The notes beneath the pieces were generated by a model. The model was not told where the DNA came from. It saw only the letters and a list, made by a program, of their open reading frames with translations, and searched no databases. Below, one piece after another: positions 27,830-36,782 of a stretch of 64,000 bases of DNA (the stretch's first letter is position 1; each line of letters starts with the position of its first letter). This DNA is from Alishewanella aestuarii B11 (lineage in GTDB: Bacteria; Pseudomonadota; Gammaproteobacteria; Enterobacterales; Alteromonadaceae). The stretch covers positions 124,001 to 188,000 of the forward strand of contig NZ_ALAB01000001.1 in the NCBI RefSeq assembly GCF_000280055.1, read 5' to 3'. Position numbers and translations under genes: made by a program.

Positions 27830-27860
27830 CAGAGCCAGCAGCCGTTGACTGTTGGCTCTG
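27830..27860. terminator. Hairpin between DUF3012 gene and convergent transporter gene
   Basis: CAGAGCCA(g)CAG and CTG(t)TGGCTCTG form a stem of 11 pairs with one mismatch and a short loop, between two convergent stops. No T tract; candidate bidirectional terminator. Confidence 0.45.
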
Positions 27861-27882
27861 TAGTTCAGGCGCGAAGCTTTAA

Positions 27883-29190
27883 TCAGGCGAAGGTCAGCAC
27901 CAGACTGATAATGACACCACTGATTAGTAGCTGCAGCAGACAAAAGCCCATAATGTCCTTCGCTTTTAACCCGGCAATTGCCAATACAGGCAGCGCCCAA
28001 AATGGCTGAATCATATTGGTCCAGGCATCACCCCAGGCCACGGCCATCGCGACCCGATTGACATCGGCGCCCAGCTCTAATGCCGCAGGCAGCATTACCG
28101 GTGCCTGCACCGCCCATTGGCCGCCACCGGACGGCACAAAGATATTGACGATACCGGCACTGATAAAACTCCAGAACGGTAAACTTTGCGCACTGGCGAA
28201 ACTGACAAACCACTCCGACATACTCTGCGCCAGCCCGGATTGAATCATTACTGCCATAATGCCGGCATAAAACGGGAATTGGATCACAATACCGGCACCG
28301 CCCTGGATCGCCTGTTGCAGGCTGTGCAGTAACCGCCGCGGCGTGCCGTGTAGCACTATCGCCAGAAAGATAAACAAATAGTTGACGATATTCAGGTTTA
28401 AACTGCCGCCTTTGACAAAATACTGCACCAGATAGGCGATACCGGCAAATCCCACTAACAATGCCAGCAGCATACTGTTTTCCAGTTTATCGGCCGGCCG
28501 CTCATTACTGCCGGCCGGTGCCGGTTGATCCTGCAATTTAGCCGGGTCGACATAGATGCTGTCAGCGGCTTTGGGTAGCATTAAGCGGTTAACCAACGGC
28601 ACCGCGATAAACAGGATCGCAAGCAGCAGCAGATTAAAACTGGCAAAGATGGTGTCAGTCGTTGGAATCAGACCAATCAGGTTTTCGCTAAAGTGCCCCG
28701 GTGTGGCAATGGTCAGCGGCACTGAGCCGGCTAGGCCGCCATGCCAGACAATAAAGCCAGAATAGGCACTGGCTACCAGCAAGCGGTAATCGACCTGAAT
28801 CTGTCGTGCCAGAGCTTTGGCAAATAAGGCGCCCACCACCAAACCAAAGCCCCAGTTCAACCAGCTGGCCAGTAGTGAAATCAGTGTCACCAGTATAATG
28901 GCCTGGCCCGGACTTTTCGCCAGCGCGGCCAGATGATTCAGTAAGCCGGTGACCAGTGGCGTACTGGCCAGCATATAACCTGCTACCAGCACCAGCAACA
29001 TCTGCATCGAGAAGCTGAGCAGGCCCCAAAATCCATCGCCCCACTGCGTCACAACCGCCAGCGGGCTTTGTTGTTCAAACAACATGGCGGCAGCAAACAC
29101 CACCAGGGTTAACAGCAACACAAAAATATAGGGGTCGGGCAGATAGCGTTCGACCAGTTTTACAAAGGGTTTAGCCGCAGTATTTAGCAT
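27883..29190 (-). CDS. Short-chain fatty acid transporter (AtoE family)
   Basis: A 435-residue polytopic membrane protein, about 10-12 transmembrane helices, of the AtoE/short-chain fatty acid transporter family (SLASWLNWGFGLVVGALFAK, IVWHGGLAGSVPLTIATPGH and FVPSGGGQWAVQAPVM are family hallmarks). It imports acetoacetate or butyrate-type acids by proton symport. The ATG at 29190 is chosen; a TTG-led extension of 45 residues has no homologous character. No acetoacetate catabolic genes lie nearby. Confidence 0.88.
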   Translation of the reverse strand: MLNTAAKPFVKLVERYLPDPYIFVLLLTLVVFAAAMLFEQQSPLAVVTQWGDGFWGLLSFSMQMLLVLVAGYMLASTPLVTGLLNHLAALAKSPGQAIILVTLISLLASWLNWGFGLVVGALFAKALARQIQVDYRLLVASAYSGFIVWHGGLAGSVPLTIATPGHFSENLIGLIPTTDTIFASFNLLLLAILFIAVPLVNRLMLPKAADSIYVDPAKLQDQPAPAGSNERPADKLENSMLLALLVGFAGIAYLVQYFVKGGSLNLNIVNYLFIFLAIVLHGTPRRLLHSLQQAIQGGAGIVIQFPFYAGIMAVMIQSGLAQSMSEWFVSFASAQSLPFWSFISAGIVNIFVPSGGGQWAVQAPVMLPAALELGADVNRVAMAVAWGDAWTNMIQPFWALPVLAIAGLKAKDIMGFCLLQLLISGVIISLVLTFA

Positions 29191-29376
29191 AGGGGGCTCG
29201 CTTATCGCTGGATAGATGTGCTTTACCTTAAAGCATTTAGTTAGCTCATGCCAATTCGCAATTGACTCTATCCTGCTGTTAGGAGCTGCTGGCCATGATA
29301 TTGGCGGTTTTTTGGCTGGCTTCAAGAGGGCGATTTGCAGTATGCTTGGTGCTCTGGCTCAGAAACGGATACAACA

Positions 29377-30165
29377 ATGCAATTTACCAAGATGTTTGCC
29401 GGTGCGGCACTTTTAGTGAGTAGTCTGCTGCCCTTTTACACACAAGCGACCATAGTACAATTTAAAACCTCGTTAGGCACCTTTGAGGTCAACTTGTTCG
29501 ATGAAACCACGCCGGAAACGGTAGCGAATTTTTTAAAATATGTCGAACAGGAACGCTATAACAATTCGGTGATCCATCGTATGGTGCCTGACTTTGTGGT
29601 GCAGGGTGGTGGTCTGTACTATCCCGGTGAATTGCCATTAAAGGCTATTCCTACCTTTGCCGCGGTGAAGAACGAGAAAAAGTGGTCCAACCGTCGTGGC
29701 ACTATTGCCATGGCCAAACTGGACGGCCAGCCAGACAGTGCCACCAGTCAGTGGTTTTTTAATTTGAAAGACAACCATGCCGGTAATGCTCAGTTAGATG
29801 CACAAAACGGTGGTTTCACTGTGTTTGGTCAGATCTCAGAGCAAGGATTGGAAATTCTGGATGAAATTGCCAAGTTAAAACGCTTTAATATGGGCGGTGC
29901 CGCGACCAGCATCCCGCTGCGCGATTACACGGCAGCGGATGCCGCGGCCGGTAAAACGGTGACAACCGATAATCTGGTGATGATTGAAAGTGTCGTGATT
30001 GTCGATGCCCGCCCGAATACGGCTGCCGGTTTATCACCTGCCCCGAATGAAGCTTCAGTATTACCACCCGAAGAGGAAGAAGAGAAGAAAAGCTCTGGCA
30101 GTATGCACTGGTTAGTATTACTGCTGTTACCGCTGGCTCTGGTCCGCCGTCAAAACCGCCGGTAA
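29377..30165 (+). CDS. Periplasmic cyclophilin-type peptidyl-prolyl isomerase with GlyGly-CTERM-like tail
   Basis: A 262-residue cyclophilin with a signal peptide (first 22 residues, ending TQA). The isomerase domain (residues 25-215) shows NNSVIHRMVPDFVVQGGG with the catalytic Arg, and MAKLDGQPDSATSQWFFN with the Gln/Phe site. After a Glu-rich linker the C-terminus has SSGS, a hydrophobic helix and an Arg cluster (VRRQNRR), the layout of a GlyGly-CTERM sorting signal processed by rhombosortase. If so, the protein is anchored then released or handed to type II secretion. The tail assignment is inference. Confidence 0.88.
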   Translation: MQFTKMFAGAALLVSSLLPFYTQATIVQFKTSLGTFEVNLFDETTPETVANFLKYVEQERYNNSVIHRMVPDFVVQGGGLYYPGELPLKAIPTFAAVKNEKKWSNRRGTIAMAKLDGQPDSATSQWFFNLKDNHAGNAQLDAQNGGFTVFGQISEQGLEILDEIAKLKRFNMGGAATSIPLRDYTAADAAAGKTVTTDNLVMIESVVIVDARPNTAAGLSPAPNEASVLPPEEEEEKKSSGSMHWLVLLLLPLALVRRQNRR

Positions 30166-30173
30166 AACTATTG

Positions 30174-30197
30174 CGGCAGTCAGTCCCCCGACTGCCG
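30174..30197 (+). terminator. Hairpin after the cyclophilin gene
   Basis: CGGCAGTC and GACTGCCG pair as a perfect 8-bp stem with an 8-base loop, 9 bases after the stop. No T run follows, and the next gene begins 13 bases later, so it may be a partial terminator or processing site. Confidence 0.45.
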
Positions 30198-30210
30198 TAG
30201 GTGCTGCGAT

Positions 30211-31044
30211 ATGTTGGCGCGATCCACTCTCAGACAGCTCGAACTCACCCCGATAGATCGAGCTGCACTTTCAAACTATCAAGCAATATTAAGCATGCTC
30301 AGCCGGCAACTGCGGGCGCACAGCACGCCAGCCGTTATTGGCATCACAGGTGCCCAGGGCACTGGCAAAAGCACCCTGGCCAGCTTGCTGGTTACTGAGT
30401 TGCTGGCGCAGGGTATAGGCTGTGCTGCGGTCTCATTGGATGACTACTATCTGACACGCCAGGCGCGACAGCAGCTAGCTGGTACTGTGCATCCGTTACT
30501 GGCGCAGCGTGGCGTACCGGGTACGCACGATATCGGACGGGCGCTCAGTGATGCCAGACAGGTACTGGCCGGTGCAGCCGTCGCCTTACCGCGGTTTGAT
30601 AAAGCCCTGGATGATTCTTTGCCAGACCGGCCTGCTGCACAGCTGGATCTATTGATTGTCGAAGGCTGGTGTTTGGGGTTGGCGGCAGAAGCAGAATCCG
30701 GGTTGGTATCGCCAGTGAATCAACTGGAGGCCACCGAAGATAGCAGCGGTGCCTGGCGCCGTTATGTCAACCAGCAATTGGCGGCAAGCTATCAACCCTA
30801 CTTTGATTTGTTGCAGCCGCTGATTTGGCTTAAAGCGCCGGATTGGGACAGTGTTTGCCGCTGGCGCGCTAAACAGGAGCAACAGCTCTGGCAACAACGC
30901 GGTACCGGAATGACGACTGAGCAGTTAGCACGTTTTATGTTGCCATTTCAGCGTCTGACGCAGCTGAGTTATCAGCAATTGCCGGCGCGGGCAAACTATA
31001 CTATTGTGCTTAATCAGGCGCAGCAGCCGCAGTTAAGCGGCTAA
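30211..31044 (+). CDS. P-loop kinase, D-glycerate 3-kinase-like
   Basis: A 277-residue kinase of the uridine kinase-like/D-glycerate 3-kinase family. Walker A is GAQGTGKST (about residue 49), followed by the acceptor-binding SLDDYYLTRQ and the PGTHD loop near residue 108, and LLIVEGWCLGL as the Walker B-like strand. The VSPVNQLE... WRRYVNQQL stretch is shared with plant glycerate kinases and the yeast Tda10 family. The substrate is therefore only probable. It is followed after 13 bases by a GNAT gene. Confidence 0.78.
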   Translation: MLARSTLRQLELTPIDRAALSNYQAILSMLSRQLRAHSTPAVIGITGAQGTGKSTLASLLVTELLAQGIGCAAVSLDDYYLTRQARQQLAGTVHPLLAQRGVPGTHDIGRALSDARQVLAGAAVALPRFDKALDDSLPDRPAAQLDLLIVEGWCLGLAAEAESGLVSPVNQLEATEDSSGAWRRYVNQQLAASYQPYFDLLQPLIWLKAPDWDSVCRWRAKQEQQLWQQRGTGMTTEQLARFMLPFQRLTQLSYQQLPARANYTIVLNQAQQPQLSG

Positions 31045-31057
31045 CCGAGGACGCACC

Positions 31058-31561
31058 GTGATTTATACCCACCGTTTAATTATGCGGCCGCTGACCCTGG
31101 CCGATGCCCCCTTTATGCTGCAGCTGTTAAACGACAATAGTTTTATCCGCAACATCGGCGATCGCGGGGTACGCTCAGAAGCCGAGGCGGCCGCCTATTT
31201 GACGGCCGGCCCCTTAGCCAGCTACCAGCAGTATGGTTTTGGTTTACGCGCTATCGAGTTGCAACAAGGCGGCCAGTTGATCGGGATTTGTGGCTTAATT
31301 CAGCGTGAGACGCTGGATGCTCCTGATCTCGGCTATGCCTTGTTGCCGGACTATACCGGCCAGGGCTATGCACTAGAGGCAGCTAAGGCCGCCGTTCAGT
31401 GGGCGGTAGCGTTAGACCTGGCGCAACTGTATGCGGTGGTCAGCATGGAAAATGATGCCTCAAAGCGGTTGCTGGCGAAGTTAGGTTTTCGCAATCAGGG
31501 TGTGATTAACTGGCAGCAGGAAGAAGTATTATTGTACCAACTGCTGTTACCGACTAGCTAA
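31058..31561 (+). CDS. GNAT-family N-acetyltransferase (RimJ/RimL type)
   Basis: A 167-residue acetyltransferase resembling protein-alanine acetyltransferases. It begins with the typical TxRLxMRPLTxxDA pattern, contains the acetyl-CoA loop (DLGYALLPDYTGQGYALEAAKA, about residues 90-110) and ends with the VSMENDASKRLLAKLGF motif. GTG start with GAGG seven bases before. The substrate is unknown. Confidence 0.88.
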   Translation: MIYTHRLIMRPLTLADAPFMLQLLNDNSFIRNIGDRGVRSEAEAAAYLTAGPLASYQQYGFGLRAIELQQGGQLIGICGLIQRETLDAPDLGYALLPDYTGQGYALEAAKAAVQWAVALDLAQLYAVVSMENDASKRLLAKLGFRNQGVINWQQEEVLLYQLLLPTS

Positions 31562-31605
31562 AGCCCTATACTAGTGCTCTTTTGTCTTAAAGCACCGCCC
31601 CGAAA

Positions 31606-32709
31606 ATGCCATTAATGCGCCGGGTTTTGTCCCGCCTGACTGAAGATTACTTATTGCTGGCACTGCTTGGCCTGCTGCCGTTGTTGTTGTGGTTAAAACC
31701 AACCACTGCTGGCGGCGTGCTGGTGTTAATCGACTGGCAAACGGTTTCGGCGCTGGCCGGTTTAATGTTATTGAGTAGAGCGCTCGAGGAAAGCGGTTAT
31801 CTGGCCCGTTTTGCCGGCTGGCTGGTGGCACTGTGTCATGTTGAGCGTTTGCTGGCGGCCGTACTGCTGCTGTTTGCTGCGCTGCTGGCGGCCATTGTCA
31901 CTAATGATGTCGCGCTCTTTATTCTGGTCCCCATTACCTTAAGTCTGGGACGGTTAACTGGGATTGCGACCGGGCGGTTGATTATTTTTCTGGCGCTGGC
32001 GGTGAATGCCGGCTCGGCCTTAACCCCGATTGGCAATCCGCAGAATCTGCTGCTGTGGCAGGCATCCGGCTACAGCTTCTGGCAGTTTACACTACTGATG
32101 GCGCCGCTGGCCCTGAGTTTGCTGGCGCTGATCCTGCTACTCAGCTATCCGGCATTCAGCGCCCGCCACTTAACGGTAACAGTGCCGCATCAGGCCAGCC
32201 TGGACAACCGGCGCTTATTTGGCTGGTCACTGCTTGGCTATCCGTTATTTATTCTGGCGATGGAACATCAGTTGGCGCCTCAGGCCGCCTTGCTGGTGCT
32301 ATTAGCGTTTTTACTGTTCAAGCGCAGCGTAGTCAGCGGTATTGACTGGTTATTATTAGTGGTGTTTAGCCTGATGTTTATTGATCTCGGGTTGTTAGCA
32401 CAGCTGCCGCTGATGCAACAGCTGGCGACCCAGTTGCTGGCTTTGCCTGGAGGCAGTTATACCGGAGCTGCTTTGATGTCGCAGTTGATTTCCAATGTGC
32501 CGGCAGCGATTTTTTTGCAGCATTTTACCGACGACTGGCGCGCCTTAAGCTGGGGCGTCAGTGTCGGAGGCTTCGGGCTGGCTATAGGTTCGCTGGCCAA
32601 CCTGATTGCATTGCGGCTTAGCAAACAACCCGGTTTATGGCGTGAGTTCCACTATTGGTCGCTACCGGTGTTTGCCGGCAGCGTATTATTGGGTTGGCTG
32701 CTGTTATAG
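31606..32709 (+). CDS. SLC13/ArsB-like anion permease
   Basis: A 367-residue membrane protein with 10 or so helices. The two hallmark motifs of the ion-transporter superfamily are present: TNDVALFILVP (about residue 107) and GSALTPIGNPQNLLLWQ (about 133), the latter binding substrate or sodium; a second inverted copy is seen as SNVPAAIFLQHF near residue 297. It is shorter than citrate or sulfate carriers (usually over 420 residues) and resembles small ArsB/YbiR-type permeases. The substrate is unknown and no arsenic genes are near. Confidence 0.8.
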   Translation: MPLMRRVLSRLTEDYLLLALLGLLPLLLWLKPTTAGGVLVLIDWQTVSALAGLMLLSRALEESGYLARFAGWLVALCHVERLLAAVLLLFAALLAAIVTNDVALFILVPITLSLGRLTGIATGRLIIFLALAVNAGSALTPIGNPQNLLLWQASGYSFWQFTLLMAPLALSLLALILLLSYPAFSARHLTVTVPHQASLDNRRLFGWSLLGYPLFILAMEHQLAPQAALLVLLAFLLFKRSVVSGIDWLLLVVFSLMFIDLGLLAQLPLMQQLATQLLALPGGSYTGAALMSQLISNVPAAIFLQHFTDDWRALSWGVSVGGFGLAIGSLANLIALRLSKQPGLWREFHYWSLPVFAGSVLLGWLLL

Positions 32710-32735
32710 CCTGAGTAGCGTTGTCTGTACGTATG

Positions 32736-33329
32736 CTATTCAACGTGCTGAAAGTCCGTTGCAAGGGTGCTTAAGCGCGCCAGCTCCAAGGTCTTTTGCT
32801 GTATTTTTCGTTGTAGCCAGTAAATGCCCAGCACTGACAGCGGTGAAATCACCAGGCCATACAACTGCAGTACCTTTGGGGCAATAGCGCCCGGTTGCCA
32901 CCAATTGCCTAGCCACAACAAGATACTAAATATGATAAGGGCTGCAAAGGAAAGCTGGTTATATCGATAATATTGCAGGCTTAACTTACAACTGCGCAGC
33001 CGAAATTGCAGTAGGCCATTGCTGCTCCAATTATCATAAGCCAGTATAGGTTTATGTACTTTCCAGCTTACGCAGAGGGTTGCTATCGCTCCGATAAGCA
33101 AAAAACTTGCGGTAAGATAACCCAGCCAACCTTGCATATCCCTTAGGAATAGATAAGCCGCTATCATCATTACCAAAGCGCAACACCATTCGCCATACAT
33201 AAGCAATCGTTGCCGCTTTTGTCGCTGATTGGCTTTGGCTAAATCTTCAGCGCTGGGCGCTTGCTCCTGCGGTGTCGCTTGTTGTTGCCAGCTTTTTGCT
33301 AGCGCAGCAAAATCAACGTTATCTGCCAT
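32736..33329 (-). CDS. Membrane protein, presumed anti-sigma factor
   Basis: A 197-residue protein with a cytoplasmic N-terminus (about residues 1-45) and four predicted transmembrane helices (near 45-65, 70-90, 125-145, 155-175). It overlaps the upstream ECF sigma factor gene by 11 bases, the usual position of an anti-sigma factor. No zinc anti-sigma (HxxxCxxC) motif is visible, so it is either a different type of membrane regulator or merely co-transcribed. I do not recognise a named family. Confidence 0.7.
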   Translation of the reverse strand: MADNVDFAALAKSWQQQATPQEQAPSAEDLAKANQRQKRQRLLMYGEWCCALVMMIAAYLFLRDMQGWLGYLTASFLLIGAIATLCVSWKVHKPILAYDNWSSNGLLQFRLRSCKLSLQYYRYNQLSFAALIIFSILLWLGNWWQPGAIAPKVLQLYGLVISPLSVLGIYWLQRKIQQKTLELARLSTLATDFQHVE

Positions 33330-33843
33330 TTTGCATTAACTCCAATAGTTCTGTTTTAGCACGGTTTAAGCGCACTCTCACTGTGCCCTGATTGATCTGC
33401 AGGATTTCTGCAATCTCTGGGGCATCTAAATCTTCCATTGCCAGCAAAATAACTTGCCGATTAGCCGGCGATAAGCGTCGTACGGCGTGCATGAGTTGCT
33501 GACTTTGTTGCTGTTCATCAACATCCGTAGAGGGACAATCTTGCACAAAATGCTGTTGATCTTCCTCTTCTAAGCTACGCCATTGTTGGCGGCTGGCGCG
33601 GGCAATATGATCCACCGTAACGTTATGCACAATGCGAAATAAATAGGCCCGTGGCATTTCTGCCGCTTGGATACGGGCTGCTGATTGATGCAGCGCCAGA
33701 AAAATATCTTGCTTTAAATCCTGGCGCGCTGCCGGATCGGCCTCTGAAGCCAACAGGGTACGGCTAATAGCACCCTGATTTTGTTGCCAGAGCTGCAGTA
33801 AAAACTGCTCTGGCGTATTGGCACTGTGCTTAAAAAATCTCAA
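33319..33843 (-). CDS. ECF-type RNA polymerase sigma factor
   Basis: A 174-residue sigma-70 family factor of the ECF class: region 2 (AARQDLKQDIFLALHQSAAR, then MPRAYLFRIVHNVTVDHI) and region 4 (SPANRQVILLAMEDLDAPEIAEILQINQGTVRVRLNRAK) are present, region 3 is absent, as expected. It overlaps the presumed membrane regulator. The divergent operon across 242 bases begins with an amidohydrolase and has an ECF-like promoter, so it is a likely target. Confidence 0.9.
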   Translation of the reverse strand: MRFFKHSANTPEQFLLQLWQQNQGAISRTLLASEADPAARQDLKQDIFLALHQSAARIQAAEMPRAYLFRIVHNVTVDHIARASRQQWRSLEEEDQQHFVQDCPSTDVDEQQQSQQLMHAVRRLSPANRQVILLAMEDLDAPEIAEILQINQGTVRVRLNRAKTELLELMQNGR

Positions 33844-34007
33844 ACAAACCTCGCGATGTTCTCTGTTGTATTTTTATAGCGTTCTTATTATTGCTCAGCG
33901 CCCTGCTTAGTTATTTAAAGCCAAGTTATTTACAGATAGTTCTCTGAACGCTTAGGTATAGTCTGCCGCAATGGCAAAAGTGTTAGATAAAAAAATTAAA
34001 AAAAAGA

Positions 34008-34034
34008 TGTAACGGTTCACAACATGGTTACGAC
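34008..34034 (+). promoter_or_regulatory. ECF-type promoter candidate for the amidohydrolase operon
   Basis: TGTAAC (34008-34013) is followed after 17 bases by CGAC (34031-34034), the -35/-10 pattern with AAC and CG cores used by many ECF sigma factors. It lies 52 bases before the amidohydrolase start and next to the ECF gene. The same stretch also reads as an inverted repeat GTAAC/GTTAC (34009-34031), so a repressor site is an alternative. Confidence 0.4.
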
Positions 34035-34085
34035 TTCTACAGCAAACACCGTAATTATCCCCAATTCATGTTGGAGCTATTAAAG

Positions 34086-35543
34086 ATGAACACCGTAACA
34101 TTCAAACCTTGGATACTGACCTTGGTCATGCCTTTAGTTGTTACAGCACTACCCTCAGTGTCTGCGTCCGAAAGCGTGCTATATCATAATGCCACCTTAA
34201 TAAATCCAGCTACTGAGCAGCAATTAACTAACGGCTGGTTATTAGTACAAGACGGCCGTATTGTGAAAATGGGCCAAGCAAAAGCTGCCAGTTTGCCTGC
34301 CGCCAGTAAACAAATTGATTTACAGCAACAGTATGTACTGCCGGGATTAATTGATGTGCATTTACATCTAACGGCAGGGCCCCACCGCGTTGAAATGCGC
34401 GACGGCGCACCCGTGCTAACGATGGCAGGTCATAGTGAAGTAACCCGCTATCACGCCATTAGTACCTTAGCGACAGGTGTCACTACTGCCTTTAGTCCCG
34501 CCGGGGATCCGCAGGCCAATGCTGATTACGTGCAGCAACAGCAGGCAGGGCAATGGCTTGGTCCGAAATTGCATTATGCCGGATACGTGTTTGAACCTAC
34601 GCCCATCTTCGGAGGAGCCATTTACCCAACGGATGAAGCCAGTTGGCGGGCTGAAATTGCTAAACAGCAAGCCTTGGGGGTGGATTACATTAAATTATAT
34701 ACCGGTTTGACCGCAGATGAAGTTGCTTTAGGCGTGCGCTTAGCACGTGAGGCCCGGCTTAAAACCATCGCACACTTGGACAGTGTTAGCTGGCAATATG
34801 CTGCTGATTTAGGGATTGATATTTTAACTCATGCCCTCCCCACCAGTGCTGAGCTGTTAACTGGCGCCGCCAAAGCAGCTTATCAAGCCGAGCGTAAAAA
34901 CCACTATAACCAACGTTTTATTTATAGTTGGTTCCAGCATGTGGACTACGACAGTGAGCCCATGCGGCGTTTGATTACTACCTTAGTAAAACAGCAAACG
35001 CGTATCGACTTAACTATGGTGGTCAATGAGCTGTTTTATTTTGCCCGAGAACTTGATGCTATTTATCCAGAAGACGCCATGTGGGTATTTCATCCTCAAA
35101 TGCGCCAGCGTTGGCGCGCGCTAATGGCTGCCCCCAGCTATGACTGGAGCACAGCAGACTTTGCTGCGGCGCAGCAGCAATTACCGAAAGTACAAGCACT
35201 GTTTAAACGTCTGTACGACGCCGGTGTGCCGCTGGCGATAGGTACTGACAGCACTGCCAGTGGCCCATTTTATTTGCGGGAACTGGAATTGACGAAAGCT
35301 GCCGGCTTAAGCAACTGGCAGGTATTACAGCTGGCAACCAGTGGTGGGGCGCATCATCTGGGGCTAACCGATCACGGGCAACTAAAAGCAGGTTATGTCG
35401 CCGATTTTATTGTGTTAGCCGCTAACCCAATTACGGATCTGCATGCCCTTAACACCCTACATACTGTGGTGCAGCAGGGAAACCTAATGCAGGTCGAGGC
35501 GCTAAAGGCGCAACTGAGCTCGCTAAGCCAGTTTGAATTTTAA
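34086..35543 (+). CDS. Exported metal-dependent amidohydrolase
   Basis: A 485-residue periplasmic enzyme of the amidohydrolase superfamily. The signal peptide covers the first 27 residues (ending SVSASES). Metal ligands are in GLIDVHLHLTAG (near residue 99), the bridging Lys in YIKLYTGLT (about 201), His residues in TIAHLDS and ILTHALP, and the Asp in IGTDSTAS (about 390). It resembles imidazolonepropionase/prolidase-like members; the substrate is unknown. The ATG at 34086 follows GGAG, and an ATG at 34068 is in frame but lacks such a site. It heads a short operon. Confidence 0.88.
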   Translation: MNTVTFKPWILTLVMPLVVTALPSVSASESVLYHNATLINPATEQQLTNGWLLVQDGRIVKMGQAKAASLPAASKQIDLQQQYVLPGLIDVHLHLTAGPHRVEMRDGAPVLTMAGHSEVTRYHAISTLATGVTTAFSPAGDPQANADYVQQQQAGQWLGPKLHYAGYVFEPTPIFGGAIYPTDEASWRAEIAKQQALGVDYIKLYTGLTADEVALGVRLAREARLKTIAHLDSVSWQYAADLGIDILTHALPTSAELLTGAAKAAYQAERKNHYNQRFIYSWFQHVDYDSEPMRRLITTLVKQQTRIDLTMVVNELFYFARELDAIYPEDAMWVFHPQMRQRWRALMAAPSYDWSTADFAAAQQQLPKVQALFKRLYDAGVPLAIGTDSTASGPFYLRELELTKAAGLSNWQVLQLATSGGAHHLGLTDHGQLKAGYVADFIVLAANPITDLHALNTLHTVVQQGNLMQVEALKAQLSSLSQFEF

Positions 35544-35586
35544 CCACCTTCTCTAAACAATTAATGTTACTAGCTAAGGAAAAATC

Positions 35587-35742
35587 ATGGAAATACTACA
35601 ACAGTGTTTAACGCAAATTAGTCCAGCCTGGTATCAAAGTAATAGCAATGAGCTGGTGTCATTCGGCATCTTTTTTGTCGCCATGTGGCTGATTGCCATC
35701 GTGATCGACGCAACGTTACAAAAAATTCAACAAGAGGGCTAA
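35587..35742 (+). CDS. Small single-pass membrane protein
   Basis: A 51-residue protein beginning MEILQQCLTQISPAW with one transmembrane helix (about residues 25-42) and a short polar tail. AAGGA lies seven bases before the ATG. It ends 3 bases before the next gene and is probably co-translated with it. No family recognised; small size and context suggest a membrane regulator or partner of the following protein. Confidence 0.65.
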   Translation: MEILQQCLTQISPAWYQSNSNELVSFGIFFVAMWLIAIVIDATLQKIQQEG

Positions 35743-35745
35743 GTC

Positions 35746-36024
35746 ATGGATATGTTAAATCAGTGGATCGCAACGTTCAGTAACACCTGGCAAGAGGCCG
35801 ATTGGGTATTTCTGGTGTTATTTGGTCTATTTTTCTTCGCGGTATGGTTTCTACCCAGTCTGCTAGCGCTGCTGTTTAACCGCCGCCATCTTGGAAAAAT
35901 TGCGCTGCTAAATGTACCAGCAGGCTTTTCTGTGATCGCCTGGGGTGCGCTAATTGTGTGGGCGGTAACTGGCAAATTAGGCGAAAAGCTAGCGGCAAAA
36001 GCGCGGTTAAAGCCGGTTTCGTGA
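35746..36024 (+). CDS. Superinfection-immunity-like membrane protein (Imm_superinfect family)
   Basis: A 92-residue protein with two hydrophobic helices: VFLVLFGLFFFAVWFLPSLLALL, then an N-R-R-H...I..LN loop, then GFSVIAWGALIVWAV. The loop between the helices and the W-x-x-x-L/W pattern fit the T4 Imm-like superinfection immunity family, many of whose chromosomal members have nothing to do with phages. Role unproven. Last gene of the amidohydrolase operon. Confidence 0.6.
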   Translation: MDMLNQWIATFSNTWQEADWVFLVLFGLFFFAVWFLPSLLALLFNRRHLGKIALLNVPAGFSVIAWGALIVWAVTGKLGEKLAAKARLKPVS

Positions 36025-36189
36025 AGTAGGTTATAGAAAATGAGTTGCGCCTGCATACAAGCCTGTTGCAGGCGCAATGCTTTAGTTAATTTAAATTAAC
36101 ACCGGGGCCAGTTATATTTTGATTTATTGGCAAAGTTTGCCATACTCTCTTTTGTGCTAATAAGCCTCGATAGTCACGGGAGTAGATAA

Positions 36190-36429
36190 ATGGCAACGAT
36201 GAATGTGTCTTTACCTGACAGCATGAAGCAATGGGTTGAATTGCAAGCAAAGGATGGCCGTTATAGTAACGCCAGTGATTATGTTAGAGATTTAATTCGG
36301 CGCGATCAGGAACAAGCAGCAAAAATTGCCCAGTTACAACAGCGGGTTACCGAAGGGCTTGCCAGCGGTACTGGAGAGCGGACTATGGTGCAGTTAGCCG
36401 CAGAAGCTATGGCCCGAATGGGCGCTTAA
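36190..36429 (+). CDS. parD: ParD-family antitoxin
   Basis: A 79-residue type II antitoxin: N-terminal ribbon-helix-helix (MATMNVSLPDSMKQWVE, with GRYSNASDYVRDLIR) and a C-terminal toxin-binding helix. It precedes the toxin by one base, the normal order. It should bind its own promoter and neutralise ParE. Confidence 0.9.
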   Translation: MATMNVSLPDSMKQWVELQAKDGRYSNASDYVRDLIRRDQEQAAKIAQLQQRVTEGLASGTGERTMVQLAAEAMARMGA

Positions 36430-36430
36430 T

Positions 36431-36736
36431 ATGGCCTATCAGCTAAGTAAGCTGGCTGAAGAGGATATTATTAATATCTTCATTAGTGGTGCAACACAGT
36501 TTGGTGAGCAGCAAGCCAGGCGTTATCACAACCAATTAGCCGCAACATTCGATTTTTTAGCCGCGAATCCGTTGGCGGCGCCAATTAGAACAGAAATTAG
36601 CCCACCGGTACATCTACACCCGGTTGGCTCACATCTTATTATTTATCAGGTAACAGCAGATACCGACATTTATATTATCCGGGTGCGGCACCGTCTGGAA
36701 GATTGGACACTCGCACCCGATACTGTTACAGCCTAA
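36431..36736 (+). CDS. parE: ParE-family toxin
   Basis: A 101-residue RelE/ParE superfamily toxin that most likely poisons DNA gyrase. The fold signature is clear: YQLSKLAEEDI at the N-terminus, FDFLAANPLAAPIR, and the C-terminal strands HLIIYQV...IYIIRVRHR. Length is standard. Forms a module with the antitoxin in front; such modules stabilise mobile DNA or act in stress. Confidence 0.9.
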   Translation: MAYQLSKLAEEDIINIFISGATQFGEQQARRYHNQLAATFDFLAANPLAAPIRTEISPPVHLHPVGSHLIIYQVTADTDIYIIRVRHRLEDWTLAPDTVTA

Positions 36737-36782
36737 TACTATCGCCCTCATTTAAAATCAGCAGCGGTACCTGGCTCCTTAG

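Noticed and set aside
35746-36024. A prophage hinted at by a superinfection-immunity-like gene.
   Set aside because: No phage structural, integrase or repressor genes are nearby; members of this family are common outside phages.
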